Made by a program: the position numbers and the translations under genes
Notes under the pieces: model-generated
Database searches by the model: none
Told to the model about the DNA's origin: nothing
The model's input: only the letters and a program-made list of their open reading frames with translations
In this document: piece by piece, positions 23,821 through 39,700 of the stretch
Layout of the letters: each line of letters begins with the position of its first letter
Numbering within the stretch: the stretch's first letter is position 1
Assembly: GCA_003344405.1 (NCBI GenBank)
Contig: NOWV01000191.1
Location: 62,001-126,000, forward strand
Direction of reading: 5' to 3'
DNA: 64,000 nt
Origin: Trichoplax sp. H2
Lineage: Eukaryota > Placozoa > Uniplacotomia > Trichoplacea

Positions 23821-26800
23821 AATTTGAAATGTTAATAAGTAACTATTTAATGATAATGGTTTCTCTTTCGTATGATAGTTTTTTACGTCCAAAAAATGAT
23901 CAAAAACTATACTTTAATATTTCTATTTTCTGCTTTAATTCAGGAATTCTGTACGATAATTTTAAGAAATTGCGGCTTACGTTTAGTGTGACTATGTGCT
24001 TTAGAATGGGAAGTTTTAATGGGCACAACATTAAAAATAAAGCAACAGACCTAAATCAATTTACTGAATACAATTACCAAGGTTACATTAAATCGTTCTA
24101 TTAATTGTTATTAAAAAGAAAAGGACATGACAAAAATTAATAGAATTCATAAGTCAAGATTAATGAGCATATTAGTCAATAGTAATAATAAAATTTATTG
24201 GATGATGAACTACTGTTTATCTTAATGTGTAACATCTGTTTGTATAAAAGTATTTCGGATAGGATGCTTAACCTTTAATTTATCATTGCATTCAAAACAA
24301 CTTCTATTGCCTGCTTTTTTACTACAGTATAAAGTTATATTAAATAATTATTATTAATTCCTTTTATCTATTCCTTACCGAAAACTAGTCTCGAATATCG
24401 CGTTGGATGATTGTAGATTGGCTGACAAAATGACTCTAATTAAGCAAAAATGTTATTTCTATAACATAATACATTAGCTATTGTAATGATGATGATATCG
24501 GAACCATGGAAAATCTAATCAATTTAATAATTAATCTATTGAATAGGTACGATAACAAATAACTATTTTTTAAATTTTCAAAATTGAAAGATTGTTATTC
24601 TCATCAGGGGCAAACTAACAAGCAAAGTATAAATTGGCTTTTATTCTAAAATCAGCCAAGACAATTGCATTTCTCGTCTGTTAGAAATGGATTGGATTTT
24701 CATATTCATAATAATTTGTAACATAATAATATTAAATATCCTATTGAATATCAAGATTTAACCTAAAGGCCATTTCATTGATGCTTAGGAAGTAAAAACA
24801 ACTCGTACTGTAGTGTTACAATCTCTAACGTCTAATTAAGATTGAGGGTGTGGGTATGTTTAGTTCATGATCTATTTAAACTATTTCAATTAAGCACATT
24901 TAAATATAATAAACACGCGAGAGTGATGCGAGTTATAAGGAAAACTATGATAAAAATAAGGCTTATTATGGAAGATTTATGGCATCTACATTGGAGCCGT
25001 ATATCAAATATTGAATCCTTAGTAAACAGTGCTAAAGCCAGGTATCATTGACTAGGTATCTAAATTTACTTTTCCGATAGACTGCTAAATTAATTGTAAC
25101 CGATAAATAACATACCAGATTTACATAGATGAAAGTATTTAATAAATCTCATATAGTGATTTACTTCCGATCGATTAGCTCGATATCTTCACTCTTATTG
25201 TATACTGTTAGATCAAGCTCTCGAAAAATCTAGACTTACTTTCTGGCATAGTTACCCTATTTAGCTTATCCTTGTCATCAACTTTTTACTTACTTTCCAT
25301 CGCTAGTCAAACAATCGATAGATAAGCTTACATACAGGTACTTTGTTAGTGTTGCCATAGAATAAATTCGGAGTAAAATACAAATTTTAAATCGTCCATA
25401 CTGTGTACAGAGGTATGAAGCAAAATATATTATTCGCGCCTATATGAGCACGAGTAATTGAAAGTTACTCCAGCAATGTAAGATTGGTATTAGTGTGCGT
25501 ATAGAGCTAATTGAAAGCACTCTCCCAATTAAGACTTGATTATATGGATTAAATTACTCCCTCATTAAAAATTGGAAGAAGTAACTTCACATAATGAATA
25601 CGTAGAATAGTTAATAATAGCTTGTGTAGTTTCCATATTATGATAAAGTCTTTGCATTAAACTTTTTTAGCATGAAAATTCTGCCATTAGTATTTATATG
25701 GTAGCAACTTATTTCTAATAGCCAGTCTTGTACATTTCATACTGACCTATCGAAAAAGTCTTTCAACCTGAAAGAAAACATAATACAAGCGATTACAAAT
25801 TAGGAATAAATAAAATAGATTGTGTCGTGACAATAATCATGCTGTGATTTCCTATTTTTAATATTTAGATTACTAAAAAGAACAAGACAATCAGAAAATA
25901 ACACAAATAATTACCGATGGTAGTTATGGATATATTTATACACAGGTACAACATGTAACTAATTAGTCTATGTTACACTACCATGAAACTAATTATTGCT
26001 TACTGTATTAATGTATCCGGTATCAAATATAATTATAGGTTGCATGTCACATCCGTTATTTATCTACTTTTAGAGTATGCTGCTATTTTAAGGCTATTGC
26101 CTTGGTACTACAGCAATATTGGTTCGCTATCCGATTTGAGGGATGCTATATCTCAAATGAACAGAATTAAGAAACTATAAGCATACACGCGTTTAATAAA
26201 TGGATATTCACTGCAAATGACGAATTCACATTATAATTGAATTTTGATATTAATTTGAATATAATTCCCCGCAAAATATAGCAAGGAGACTTGGCTGAGT
26301 TAACTTTTTTTAATATTAATCACTCATGCTGTTGTTCATTAAGTGATTTCATATAAAAGACCACTCTATAGATAATATGTTAACTTCTATTTGTGCAAAC
26401 GAACAGAAATAATATACGTGCACTATCATACTAGAATAATTTTGAATTGCATAAGGATACTGGTAGTTAATGATAAGTTAAAGAAAAGACTTTAACCAGT
26501 AAATAAAGTCATTTCTTTCGCTTATTTACTAAAATAAAAAGTAAAATTTGTTCGATTGAACTGCTTGCTATTTGACGTGTAATGCTAGCGTCTTCTTAAT
26601 CTTCTTAATCAATAAAAATTATAAAATTAAGGAGTGCCAATTGCAACTGTAGATTGAGAGTTATGAGTTTGGCAGATGCAAACACTTAGTAATAAATATA
26701 GGATGACTCATTACGGTGTTCTTTTATAAATTAAATGATGTACATTAACCTCGTGACTTATGGACTAAATGTTGCTATTACAGAATTATGTAAATGTTTA

Positions 26801-29800
26801 TCTACCTTAAAGCCATTAATAATAAGGAAAATTCTTCAGCGGTAGCATACCAATTTAACGTCAATAACACAGATTTTATAGAGCGAAACTTCCTCGAAAT
26901 AATTTCTCATCAGCGATACAGCAATATCATGCCATTCTCTTCCGAGAAAATAAAATATAAATGGAAAATATTATTGTGTTATCTACTTAATCTTGACCCT
27001 TAAGTGAAAGATCAGCTGATCTACGTGATAAATAATCAGATATTTTGCAGCAAAACTATGCGGTCTGTATACTATACTCATAGTTAAGGTTAATTTTATT
27101 CACTGAAGCTGGTTAAAATTATCTTATCATGTTCAACTTTATATACTATGTTAGCAATTTAAAAGCTTGGTAATTTACGCTATTTGTTGATCTGTTGTCT
27201 TAACTATGTCTAGTAATAAATTATGTGCTGTTACTGCAGTTTATTTCTCTTTCTCATAAATAATTCCAGTAAGAGCATCACATTCATTTCTAGGGACTGA
27301 AATTCTTGCTATATTGATAGTGAACGTATAAACATCAAACTGAGTTTTATGATAACATACTTTAAAGAGCTTTATGGTAAAGTAGCAACTAATAAAATAT
27401 TTAACGTAGCCATTTTTAATTCGAAATTGCAAATTATAATTTCCAACCATACAAGATACGGTACTGTATCCAGTACCGTATCTGTTAGGGTGGTTAATGA
27501 CCAATGATTTAGTGTGTCAAGAAAGGATGTTCAAAATTGAAGTAGTAGATATTCTCCGTTACATGCATGGAAAAATTATGTAGGCATATGAGAACGCGAA
27601 CAAAGTACCAGGTTGCAGGTATGCGATCTCGAAAATTCATATAAACCCCAAATCGTTCTAATTAAGATACAGTTTACTTGCAGCTCGTGCAAACTTCGCT
27701 TATAATCTGGGAATATGGCTTCGCGATTAATAGCAAATATAATTCAATTGCTTTATTAGCGATTATCAAGAGTGTAGTTTTAAATCCACTAGTTTGGGTT
27801 TATAATTTGTAATTTATGAACTGTTTCAGCTGGCAAGAAGGATATTAATGTGAAGCTATTACAGCTATTTCAAATCTGAATTAATCAAATAATGTTTTTT
27901 TTTTAATCTGTTAGCATTAGCTATACTATCGTGTGAAGCTACTACTCTTACCTCAAATCTGAATCAATTTAACTGAAGTTTTTTAAATCTGATATCATTG
28001 GCTATGCAGCTACTATCATTTAATACGATGGGATACAACACATAAACTCTCAAGATCTAGTATTATTTTCTGAAGTCACTTTAGTAAAGTATTACAACTT
28101 ATTTTTAATACTTGAAGACGTTTGAATGCCAAAGAGTGAAATCACTATCATATAATTGAGGCGAATATTTTCAATTGAAAAACTATCCGTGCGGCATGCT
28201 TTAGGAGTTTACAAAATCTCGTTAACACGGGACATATTATCGAAGAGATTAAGGACATTTAACTATCCTTTCATTTAATGACACTTTTAAAATCTTATAA
28301 TTTAACAATCGTGAGTTAGACTATTCTTGTAGGATCTTACAATTTTGACCTTAGCTTTACATGGGGCTACATCGTATTCGTCAATAAAATTTGAAATCGA
28401 AATAGATTCTATTTTATATGCCACCTCTACATTTATCCAGGTGCGAAGTAAATGTAACGGATAGTGGCGTGTTTAAAGTAGAAAAAATGCTCCATTTTGA
28501 CTATCAATAGATAATGACTGCTGAACAGAAATCTGTAAGCCATAATCAATGCATTAGTATCCCATTTTGATGCTTACTTTTGATTGCAGCAATATCCCTC
28601 GCCAACTATGATACAATCAATTCTTGATCAGCTCGCTCTGTAAATACTAAAATTAGATTTTACAAGTTTGCCCGTAGATAGAATTCCAGCTCACCTTCCT
28701 TCCTACAGATGCCTAAGAGAAATTATAATACAATAATGCACGTATAAATCAACCTTTTAAAAATTTGCTCTGGAATACTCTTTATATCTTTCTCGCATTT
28801 GAGATCACTCGCTCCGTAGTACTTCAGCATAAGATCCATTCCCGGTATGCTATACTGTATACTTGTGTCACGTTCTGTAATAGTTACATAATTAGTATGT
28901 TACCTTCTTTCTATATATGGTTAAATATCACGATGTTATCACGTCGTGCGTATATAGATGTAGTTATGGTACTATATTAAGGTTATCTATATATGTATTC
29001 TCATGTTGCCATACTTGGCATGATAGTCTATTTGTAATGACTAAACTAGGGAAACCTTTCTGTTAGTGATGATCTTGTGATCTACGTTAGTAGATCGAAG
29101 GTCACAATAAAGAAAGTATATAAACTCTTCATTTTAACAATAAAGTTAGTTCTTCAACTTAATTGCTGGGTCTCCTTGCTGATTGCAGATCTAGTACTTG
29201 TTACAAAATTTGGAAGTTGTAACAACTTGCTAGTTATATCGGCAAACTTTCGCAATGTCGACATATAAATTCGATCTGCAATGCAAGTTCAGATATTCAT
29301 CTTGCAATCGATTAGGCTGCTGAGAAAGTCATTCATGTTTAAGAGCAATATTTATGATCCCGCTACACCGAGTAGGCCTCCAATATAATTACTTACCTTA
29401 TAGCATCGAAATTAGCTTTGGTTTATCATTTCGTGTTGAGAAAAAACTCTGAACACGACTAAGAAGCGATTAAAATATAGACTTAGCTATTGCCTTCGTT
29501 CTTGTTGTGCAATAATAGTAGTTTCATAGCAAAAGCTTACTTCGGATAGTAAGTATAATCATTATTTCTGAATTCCTAGATTAGCCTTGCCTAGCAATTT
29601 CCTATCTCGATATTCTACATTGAATTGAATGAACGTACGGTAATTTATATCTTCAATTAGGAAAGAAATTGGCTCATGCATCACTTTGTTCTTTCACTGA
29701 AGTCTCTGTATATAATGCCTTTGGCCATTGTCACATATAGCAATATAGCATATTTTTGTATATGTAATCTGTATAAGTGTCAATCATTGCATAGCAGGTA

Positions 29801-31859
29801 ACTAATTACGATTTGTTCTGAATACATGTTATAGAAGTTGTAGCATAGATAAAGATTCGATTATTAAGAGGCTAAAGTTAACTCTATATTCAGCATGTCT
29901 TCCAATACTGATGTATATATATATAATTAGCATGGTAAATTATTCTGATGCGAGAAGTTCATATCATGTAACAGATAAAGCTCCTTTTAGTGCTTTTGGG
30001 TTCGCATTTGACCCCTTATTTGTCTCAGTTTCATTTGTATATTGTACCTTATTGCAATCCATATTTCCTACAAATGTCAAGCGAGACTGTAGGTATTCTT
30101 ACTTTAATACACGGAAAGTTGATTGATAAGCCTATGACTTGCGTGAACAGCTTAGGAATAAGAAAATTATAAAAAATACTATGGAAACTCTTAGCTTTCA
30201 ACAATAAAATTATTCTCACATCATTCCCCTCAATAACTTTTGTCTCATAATAGGCATATAATTCTAGTCTCCAAGGTATAAAAGATCCTATGATCAATTC
30301 TATTACAGTATTCAATTTACGGTTTTCACATGATTTAGAGAGAACGTTTATTTGCTGTTCCAATCGATAATCGAGGTTCGAAAGTTAATTAAAAACAAAT
30401 GGCTAATGCATTGCCTTTGATCCAAATAAATACCGGTACATTGAATCACCCTCAGCTAGAACTTTAATTCTATGTTCTCAAAAATTTCGAATACTGACAA
30501 CCAATTTACTGAATCTGGTAAAAGGTAAAAAATTTCATCTTTTTACTAGAACTGATGCCCCCTGCACTTGCCTGATTAAAAGAAACATGAATTAATTAGT
30601 ACCCTAGTTATAGTATCCGAAGGATTAAAATAAGGAAATGGTATTAGTGATGTATCTGCTATATGTATTGCTATTTATTTCTGGATCTATTGAAAACTCT
30701 TGTAAATTATCTTGTAGCTTTAGAATTAGTTTGCAGTTAACGCAAAGAATTATAGTTAAATATTCGACATCTCACTTTACCAATTGAAAAGCTAGGATTA
30801 GGTATTACGAAAATATTTACATAATCTACTTTTCCTTATGATATACTATCGCTACTATGTCTTAACACTGAATAATTAGGTAAAGAAAAATTCTTAAAAA
30901 GTACTTTCTCATTTGTACAGAAATTTCACGTATAAAATTCCATCATAATCGTCATTTGACATCGAGATCTACCAAACTATTCAATCCTCTGAATTATATT
31001 ACTATTCTCAGTAAAAGAATCGCATAGTAACACACTCTAACTAATAACATTACCTAATATAAGCTGTAAGCATAGTATCATTAAAGACTCAAATTATGGA
31101 AAAAGAAGCTATCCTATCAAGGCGAAATATCATAGTTTGTCGCTAAAAGCAAGAAATTCAATTATTATTGTGAAAATAGGTAATACAATTGTAGTAAAGT
31201 CAATTATTAAATATAAAGTTCGGCCTAATATTGAAAGCTGCTTCAATTTTGGAATCATGATCAAAATTTTGCATTAAATGATAAATCATTAACAGTTACA
31301 GAAAGAAAGCCAATACTTCAACTAACATAGCTTCATTTTACAAGTATTTCTTGAATCTTTGGGAGTATGGCAATAAAGAGTTTCACTGAAATTTTATTAG
31401 TAACGCAGCCTCTAATTGATCAAACATTATTATAGTACTACAGAAGGGGTCAGTACGTTCCCACCTATATAATCTGCCAGTAAAATCTATTTTCTGAGCA
31501 AAGAGTCTCAATTTTGAAGTTCAATATAATAGAATCAAGGATTAGTTATAATCTTAAACCTCATTAAAAGTTATTTACACTACCGTTGGCCATAAGGTTG
31601 AAAAGCTGGTGAATTTATCTTATATCCTAATTGAAGAATTGCGTGAACTATTCTCTAAAGCAGTCATAAACTCCCTCACGAAATGGCTATGTTTTATATC
31701 ATTCTTTACCTTTTTATAATTAACGCCAATATATCTATGTATGATGTTGCTCTATGATGAAACCAGGGGTTTGTGTCCAGGTAAATTTGTCCATTTAGCC
31801 AATATATTTTAATTATCAAACTTTCTTTAACAGTAAATAATTCTACCATAATAACTCAA

Positions 31860-32375
31860 TGCTTTTCTCAGACAAGAATATTAAAGTCAGTGGTGAATAC
31901 GTCAGCCTAAAAAATAAAAAATATAATGTTGCAACTTTTGACGTAACTTGATGTCTAATTAGTTGATTTAGGGATAGTTATTATTAGCCTGCCTTTAAAA
32001 CTTAAACTACGAAATAATCACACATATTTAATGATTTTTCTTAGACAAGAATATTAAAGGTAGTGGTAAACACGTCAGACTAAAGTATAATAGTTTTCTT
32101 GTTGCAGCTTTTGACGTAATTCAATGTCTAAATAGTTGATTTAGGGGCAGTTATTATGAGCCTGCCTTTGAAAATTAAGCTATAAAATAATCAAATACGT
32201 TTAATGTTTTTCCTGGGTAAGAATATTAATGCTAGAAGGAAACACGTGAGACCATAGTATAATAATTTAATGTCGCAACTTTTAACGTAATTTGATATCT
32301 AATAGGTTGATTTAGGGATAATTATTATTAACCTGCCTTTGAAGACTAAGCTAAGAAATAATCAAGCATATTTTT
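31860..32375 (+). repeat. Three-unit tandem repeat, period about 173 bp
   Basis: Units begin near 31860, 32033 and 32206. Shared words include AAGAATATTAA, AACACGT(C/G)AGAC, TTTTGACGTAA-like, TTGATTTAGGGA and AGCCTGCCTTTGAA. Spacing of the AAGAATATT anchor is 173 and about 172 bp, close to nucleosomal satellite lengths. Units differ at many positions, so the array is old and not homogenised. Confidence 0.9.
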
Positions 32376-35300
32376 AATTACGCATCAGGATAAAAGCCGT
32401 GCTAAATAACCGAGTATAATTTGTTAAGGATAACACCTTCGGTAACTCCTTTGGTTGAAATCACACTTAATAGCCCCATCAAATAGTTTAAAATGAAACA
32501 GCTTTGAAGCGAAGACGATCATGAACGATATTGGATGTATCTAGAGTTTACCCATCCAAAATATTTCCAAATGAGCGAAATTACTAAAGGTATACAGTTC
32601 CTTGGTTACAAGGCCTGGCAAAATTGCCATAATGGCTTTCTATGTTATTAATTCATATTTTTAGACGAAAAATATTTCCGACATAAGCCGTCAACGCCTA
32701 CTATTATTATAAATTATTACAATGTTTAATACCCTTGTTAGTTTTCAATCATAAAAATTTTCATTATTGGCATTTATTGGTTTACCAGCAATTATTCATT
32801 TTATGGTATGATTTTATTGTGTAAGTAAAAAATGTCCGGAAAAATCATTGAGAATATTAATTAGCCATTATTGCACCTTATGAATAGTATCACTATTCTA
32901 GCCTGATTGTCTTTGCTAATGAAAGTATGCTAATTGATCTATTTTATTGAAACTTGCATAGAATTTCGAATAATATGTCAGTTTTATGCATTTAATTTTA
33001 GTACCATGAGTTCGTGATGGAATCATTATCATAGAAATTGGTCAGATTCCAGAGATAGAAAAATACATAAAATGTTGTATTGGTATTCAATCTGACTCAT
33101 GAATTTTTCATCCTTAAGTAAATATTTTAATAGAGATAAAAGCATTCCTTGATTAACACCTGTAACTAGCCGCACTAGAGCAGATGGAACTGTGATATTA
33201 GGCACTACTAGGAAATAGAAGGGTTATGTTACTAATAAGGTAACAATCTACCAATCTTTCTAATTGGAGAATAAATATGTTGAAAATTTTTACATCTGGG
33301 TGAAACTCTTTGTACCTTAAGATGAAACATTTAATCTTGAATAAACAAGTTATTTTAAAACATTCCACACGATTATAAATCTAGGCGTTTCAAAGTTATT
33401 CCAGAATATAGATTCTTTAATCTTGGGGCCAACTACTTTAACCTTATGATTAAGGCTTGCATATGGCTAACAAGAATCATGCAATAATTGTACCTTAAGA
33501 GTCATGTATCGTTTCATGGCCAAGTAGAGAGCTACAGTAAAGCTATAAATGAAAACAAACTGCCATATTCTGTAATATCGTAGGGTAACTGCGTCATTAT
33601 TAGTTGTATCTTATTTCGCCGTTGGAATAGCTATCTAAACAAGAATAAATTTCGCAGGAAATAATCGGAGTTTATATCCTTCGACGTATAGAAGTGAGCA
33701 TCTATCCATCTATCTACACCATCAGACTAATAAGATATTAATAGAATACTGTACAATAAACTATAGGAGGTCAATAAAAGAAAGGTTACAGTACTTTAAT
33801 AATCAATCTCTATCATAAATTTTCATGATTTACGTGGTTAAGACTTTATGAAAAATAGATCAACATGGATTAGAATAATTGCGAAACTTAAACTATTTCT
33901 GCTACAACCTACGCAGTAGAAAACATATCAGCGGTACAAAAAATTTACTGAATGAAATGTTTGAATTAAACTTCAATAGTAGCTCCTCAAAATGATCCCA
34001 GTTGAAGTTTTTAAGCTACAGCAGCAAAGAGACTTTGCGTTTAATTACTGAATCGTAGCCATTGTCTTTCATTATTACGATTGTCAAATGTAAGTACAAA
34101 TACGCAGACATCAAGTCAAAATTAAATATAATAGTCAACTAGAAATTTTACTTTCTATTGCAACTTCGATCAAATATAGTTTTTGAGTAGCTAACTGATC
34201 GCTAATAATTTAGATTGCTGGAAAGTAATTAAATCGAGGCAATTGAAACCGAATACAATCAATTTTAGCCTCGCTGTAAAATTGCTATAAGCTAGCTATC
34301 AAGGATAGAAGTCTATAAATGGCAGCAGTAAAATGGAAAAAATTGGTTACAGTTGACATTAAATCTATTTACAGAAGTAATGTTTTTAGTTCAATTAAAT
34401 ATCGTTTTTAGAATATGTCAAGAATTTTCAAGTGATATCTAATCACTATTATGCTTCTATGCCGTTGTTGATTCCCTAGTCATTTATTCTATTCTAATAA
34501 AGAAAATAATTTCTAAAGTTTTGTAAAAGTATTTAAAATATTTTTCAATATTCCAGCCCCTTTTTCCTCTTGTAATAGGCTTGCAGCCTAACTTGAAACA
34601 TACCACTTTGTTTACCAGCTTTTCATACTATTTCTAAAATACCATTTCTTGATCGACTTCCGTTCCATACTTTTACATTCTACTCAATATAATAAAAAGA
34701 AGTGCTATTTCCCAGCTCAATTTTGTCGTCATCAATAAAGACGCTATTATATATTACTTGGATAGAATTGTTTTTGTTCATTACAGTATCAACTTTCAAT
34801 AACTGTCTACGACAATAATCATCATTGCTAATATAAATGTAAAATCAGTCAAAATGTATTTTCTATTGATTACAGCTGCATGCCAACCTAACAGCTGTAT
34901 TTACAAATTGGTGTGTTGTCTCTATTGATAATTTCTTTCGCACTCATTATAACTAAAGGATTAGCGATCAATGGATGATATAATGTGTATGAATTTACAG
35001 CAAACATTAGATCATAGTCTATGACCTATTTGAACATTTGATAAAAAAAGCTGTTATCATGAACAATGCCAATTGTTGCTAACATTATTTAATCTATTAT
35101 TTCACGGTCATCGACCTAAAGGAAATTATACACTATATCAAATTCATTTTGACCATACTTGTGAATTGATAAAGGACAACTGACCATTGATAGCATTTTT
35201 ATCTATTATACGAGTAAGATGTTTGCCAAAAAAGAATTGAATAGATACTTTACTACTAATATAATTTAATTTTAACGGTGGTACAGATAAGATGAATAAC

Positions 35301-36731
35301 AAGATACACTTATATCACCATCTTATTAGCTTAAATGAAGAACCTGATCCTTTCTGTTTATTCCTGATATGATTTCTAATGTTATTCGTTAACAGAAGCT
35401 GATGAATAAGAAGTCGTTGTAGTCGGTAATAAAACTTTTAAAATTAGGACATAAAATACGATGATTCACTGAAAGTTCTGAGTATCTGTCCATTTTATTA
35501 AAATGGATTCTAATTTACTAATGTAAATATCAATCATATTACGTGACATTAGTGAAGTAAATAATTGTTTGTATTGTAATAAAGATATAGTGTGGATCTT
35601 TATTTCGCTTTTGTCGTTTGATTAGTAGTATAACAAAGAGTTCATGAAAAAATATAGCTCTATAATAAACATAGCAAAAATGCTACAGATTTATCAGTGA
35701 GATGAAACTTTGAACATTTCTTCTATCCTTAGAAATATTGATCTATTACTGTTAGTAGCGTAACATTATTATTACATGATATCCATTGAATCGAAGTAAA
35801 TCAGAAAATATAGTTGATATTTACAGTTATAGCTTCTTCAAATCAACCCATTTCAATACATATCTAGCTATAAATTGTGCTTACTCGAAGGTTAGCAAGA
35901 GTAATTGATTGATTAATGTTTATTAGTAGGTTGGTCACCTTAAAAACTCTTTACGTAATATATTAAATAAACGCATATTAATCAATAATTAATACTTTGA
36001 GCATTTAGATAACCCCATGATGAAGGGGATTTATTTTGTATTCCAGAATTATAGTCAGATACATATCACTTGTATTCTAGTATAAATTTTTTCAGAATTT
36101 ACTTTGCTTGCTATCGTTTTCTGATAACTATTATTAACTTTTACGCAAGTTTGAGATAGATAACGTTGGGGACAGAGAAAATACCCTCAATCTTACGAAT
36201 AGGACTTGAAATTTATCTATTGTAGTGGTTACCGTAGGATATTTTCTATGAATAGATTTTCTTTATAATGTCTAAATTAATATCATTTTCCGTCCTATGC
36301 ACATTGTGAAACTTTACGATTAGCAATTTTATATTAATACCGGTAGAAAATTGTTGCTACTGAATCATCTAATAGGAAATGCTAAGTTGAATTTAGTATT
36401 TGAATTATTCTTTACTATTTTTTCTTATTGTAATAATCTATTATAAAAAATTTCACGATAGAAGGGAAATTTACCATATACCGCCATAGCGAGCGAATTA
36501 ATTGCAAAGTGTATCTCAAAGCAAACGCAGCGAATTAGAAATACGCAGCCGGATTTATATTGCTATCAAACTCTATATCTCAGCTATTTTTCTCAGGCTG
36601 TATGTAACTCTATTCGATCTCATTAAGTTTGATATCTCATCTGTTTCATATAAGGAAATATTAGATTCCATGTTAGAGTTGATCTATCCTTTATTTCAAT
36701 CAGCAGACATAAATCTAGAGTAAACAAAAAC

Positions 36732-36769
36732 GTCCGTAAAAACGGCGAAAAAACCGTTATGTTACGGAC
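36732..36769. repeat. Imperfect inverted repeat (hairpin)
   Basis: Left arm GTCCGTAAAAACGG and right arm CCGTTATGTTACGGAC pair with two unmatched bases around a CGAAAAAA loop. GC-rich compared with its surroundings. It could be a small mobile-element end or a structured RNA; no partner or target-site duplication was seen. Confidence 0.55.
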
Positions 36770-39700
36770 AGTTGGACAGACGGAGGATGGAACCAAGCAA
36801 TAGGATTTCATTAAATAAATACGTAGGTCGATGCTCGCAATGGGAGAAGATATGGGAGAAGATGCTTATTCTAAAAGGCGGAAGAATGGATCCTTAGCTC
36901 ATTTTTATGGAACTGAAGTACAATTTGGCTTTATACAGTAGTAAATAGAAAGTATATTGTACTGTGGGAATATTACTGCAAGAGTAATTACGGAAAGAAA
37001 TTATGGCTTTGTTGTTGCCTACTGTAGATTGATAATTGTCTATTGCTTGCGGAAAAAGTAGTTACAATGTTGTTTTGATATTATTGATTTTTGAGGATGT
37101 TATTGCAATAATATATAATAAAATGATATAATAGTTAGCCTTCTGAAGATAGCATATGATACCCAATAATAGGTTATTCGTATTTTATTAAATTACTACG
37201 AATACTATGGGATTGGATGCTAAATGAAATTCTAGCACATGATTAAGTAATCAGTATCTCAATGATTGACTATGTAAACAACATTAATACCCTCTATCGA
37301 AAGTCTTCCTAACGAAGTTTGATGAATTGATGCGATAGCATTTCGTTTGCAGGAATTGATGGAGATGCGCTAAATAGCAGTAGCTCATAATCTTTAACTA
37401 GATGGCCTATATGTGACTATCATTATTTTTTATTTGAGGCTTTTTTTAATTTGAGATCGACGGCAAAATCAATCGATTGATTCATAAACAATGATTATTG
37501 AACTATGATATCATTGAGTGCTTAATTTTTTTACCATTTTCGTAAGTCACATTTAATGACCTTAGTCAGGTGATTATGTTATTGTCAATAATGATATTTA
37601 AAAAATGTATAGTCAGTGATAGTAGACTCGAATATCAGCACAATAGCGTCAAAACTGGGAATATTACGCAAAATATATTTTAATTTGATCATTGACCATT
37701 TTAAAATATTCCATAATATCAACATTACTATACAGTTTGATCAATATATTACTTGCAACTAATTGTGGTGATCTAAGCTGCAATCGAAGCTTCTGCTGCT
37801 TGAATTTAATGCTAATAATATGCAAGTGTTGTTCTGTTTCCTTCATCACTCGCTTATTACCTTTGACGAATCAATGCCACTCATTTAATGTCAGAAAGTG
37901 GCCTAATAAGAGGTGCTACTTCATTAGCATGATGAATATTATCTTGTGCAATCTTATCTACGCCTCCCATAGTCATTGTCACTCATTAAGTGGACTAGTT
38001 CAATTTTGCAACAATTGAATGCATGGTATTTAAGTAGAGTATAACTCTGATCGATACGGAGTTTTCCGAGTTGAAAAATTGGTTTAGCTCATTTCTCTAA
38101 GCTCCTTTAGATCGATTTGCTTCGTTATTTATTTTCTCTATAATTTGATGCCGTCTATAGTACACACTATTATAACATCCATGGTTACTTTTATTATGGT
38201 AGGGGTAGAATATCAGCGACCAAGTCTGCAATGATCACCCAATTCGTAGCATACCGTACCCTATCGTTTTGAAATGATCGATGATTTATGCATTCTTCCA
38301 GCATTCTCAATCCATTCCTAGTGTTTCATTGCCATCAATCTCTCTACTGTCACTCGATGTACCTTGATTGACTAAGATGAAGTAACTAAAATGTGATTTC
38401 TACTTCATCCAAGTATGTACTTTACACCCCGCTGTAAACTATCATGAAGTGACTATCAAGTGATTTACAGTATCGTGCTCTCTCTCTCTCTACCTAAACA
38501 CCCTTTCCATTGATTTCGACTTTGCAACTTCTCCTGTCTGTTTTCCTCCTTACTTACTACCTATTCAATCAAAATCTTTCTGGATTGAATAGAAAGAATT
38601 CAAATCCATCAGTTGTTTTAATATTTGATATTACGCCATCATCATTCATTGATTGAGACTGTATTTTAATTAAGGAATCGACTGTCATTGTCAGTCAAGA
38701 ATAACTTGTGATTTATGACCACGTGAGGCGTGGCCAAGTCTATGATTGGCTTACAATAGGAGTTGGCATTCAAATCAAGCTAGCGTCAGACGTTGTCGTT
38801 CCCACGGTCCATTACAACAAATTAATATACAAATGGACATCGGCAGCAAAATCCATCAACATTGTATCCATTTTATATAGTCAATATTTTCTATTCTTTT
38901 CATTTAGTTCAACTTTATCCATGGTGTATAACAGTAGAGTGATTGCAATAGTACGCATCATTTGCTTTTTCGAGCATTCCATTTGATTGAGCTATATAGA
39001 TAAAATACATATTATATATTCCAACATTACACCTGATGAAGAATTAGTTCGACCCTCGCTATCATTGACTCATCTTGGATATTGATTACATCACTATTCT
39101 TCATCGATAAGGTAAGGAAAAGTAGAGCTAATATTCCCTTATTTGAACAATTTTATCATGGAGAGAGAAGAGTACGGAAATGGAGGATAGCATAGATTGA
39201 TGATAAGCTAGGATAAATAGATTGTAGGCCATCATTAAGTCCATAGTGCATACTTGGGGCCGTTGCTATTTCCTAGACGATACGATAGTACCGTCTAGCG
39301 CTCATTCGATTAACGTATGATTGACTTGAACGAGGGTAACGACCATAGTCTAAGAGATAATTAAATTAAGGTCATTGAAAATTATTTTTTAACCGCTACT
39401 ATTTAATATCCATGTTATTTAGCATCATTTTATATTCATACTATAAAATTATCATTTTCTCACTTCAATCAATTGAAAGAGTAGACAATTCGATGGATTT
39501 AGTCCATGTCGATATCGCCAAATAGAACGATGGAAGTCAAGTTTTTCCTCATATACTCTTCTCCTATCCACTACTTGAGTAGACATCGACTGTAACTTTT
39601 TAATGTCATATAGAATTTAAAATAGAAGTAATCATTTACTGCTATTATCTCGTCATAAAACTGATTTGATAATGTCTTAATTAACATTAAAGTAAAAACG

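Noticed and set aside
38466-38480. CT-rich run as a microsatellite
   Set aside because: Only a few CT units; too short to list as a repeat.
38708-38986. 92-codon plus-strand frame in slightly GC-richer DNA
   Set aside because: No splice partners, no family similarity, and the second half is AT-biased hydrophobic sequence typical of chance frames.
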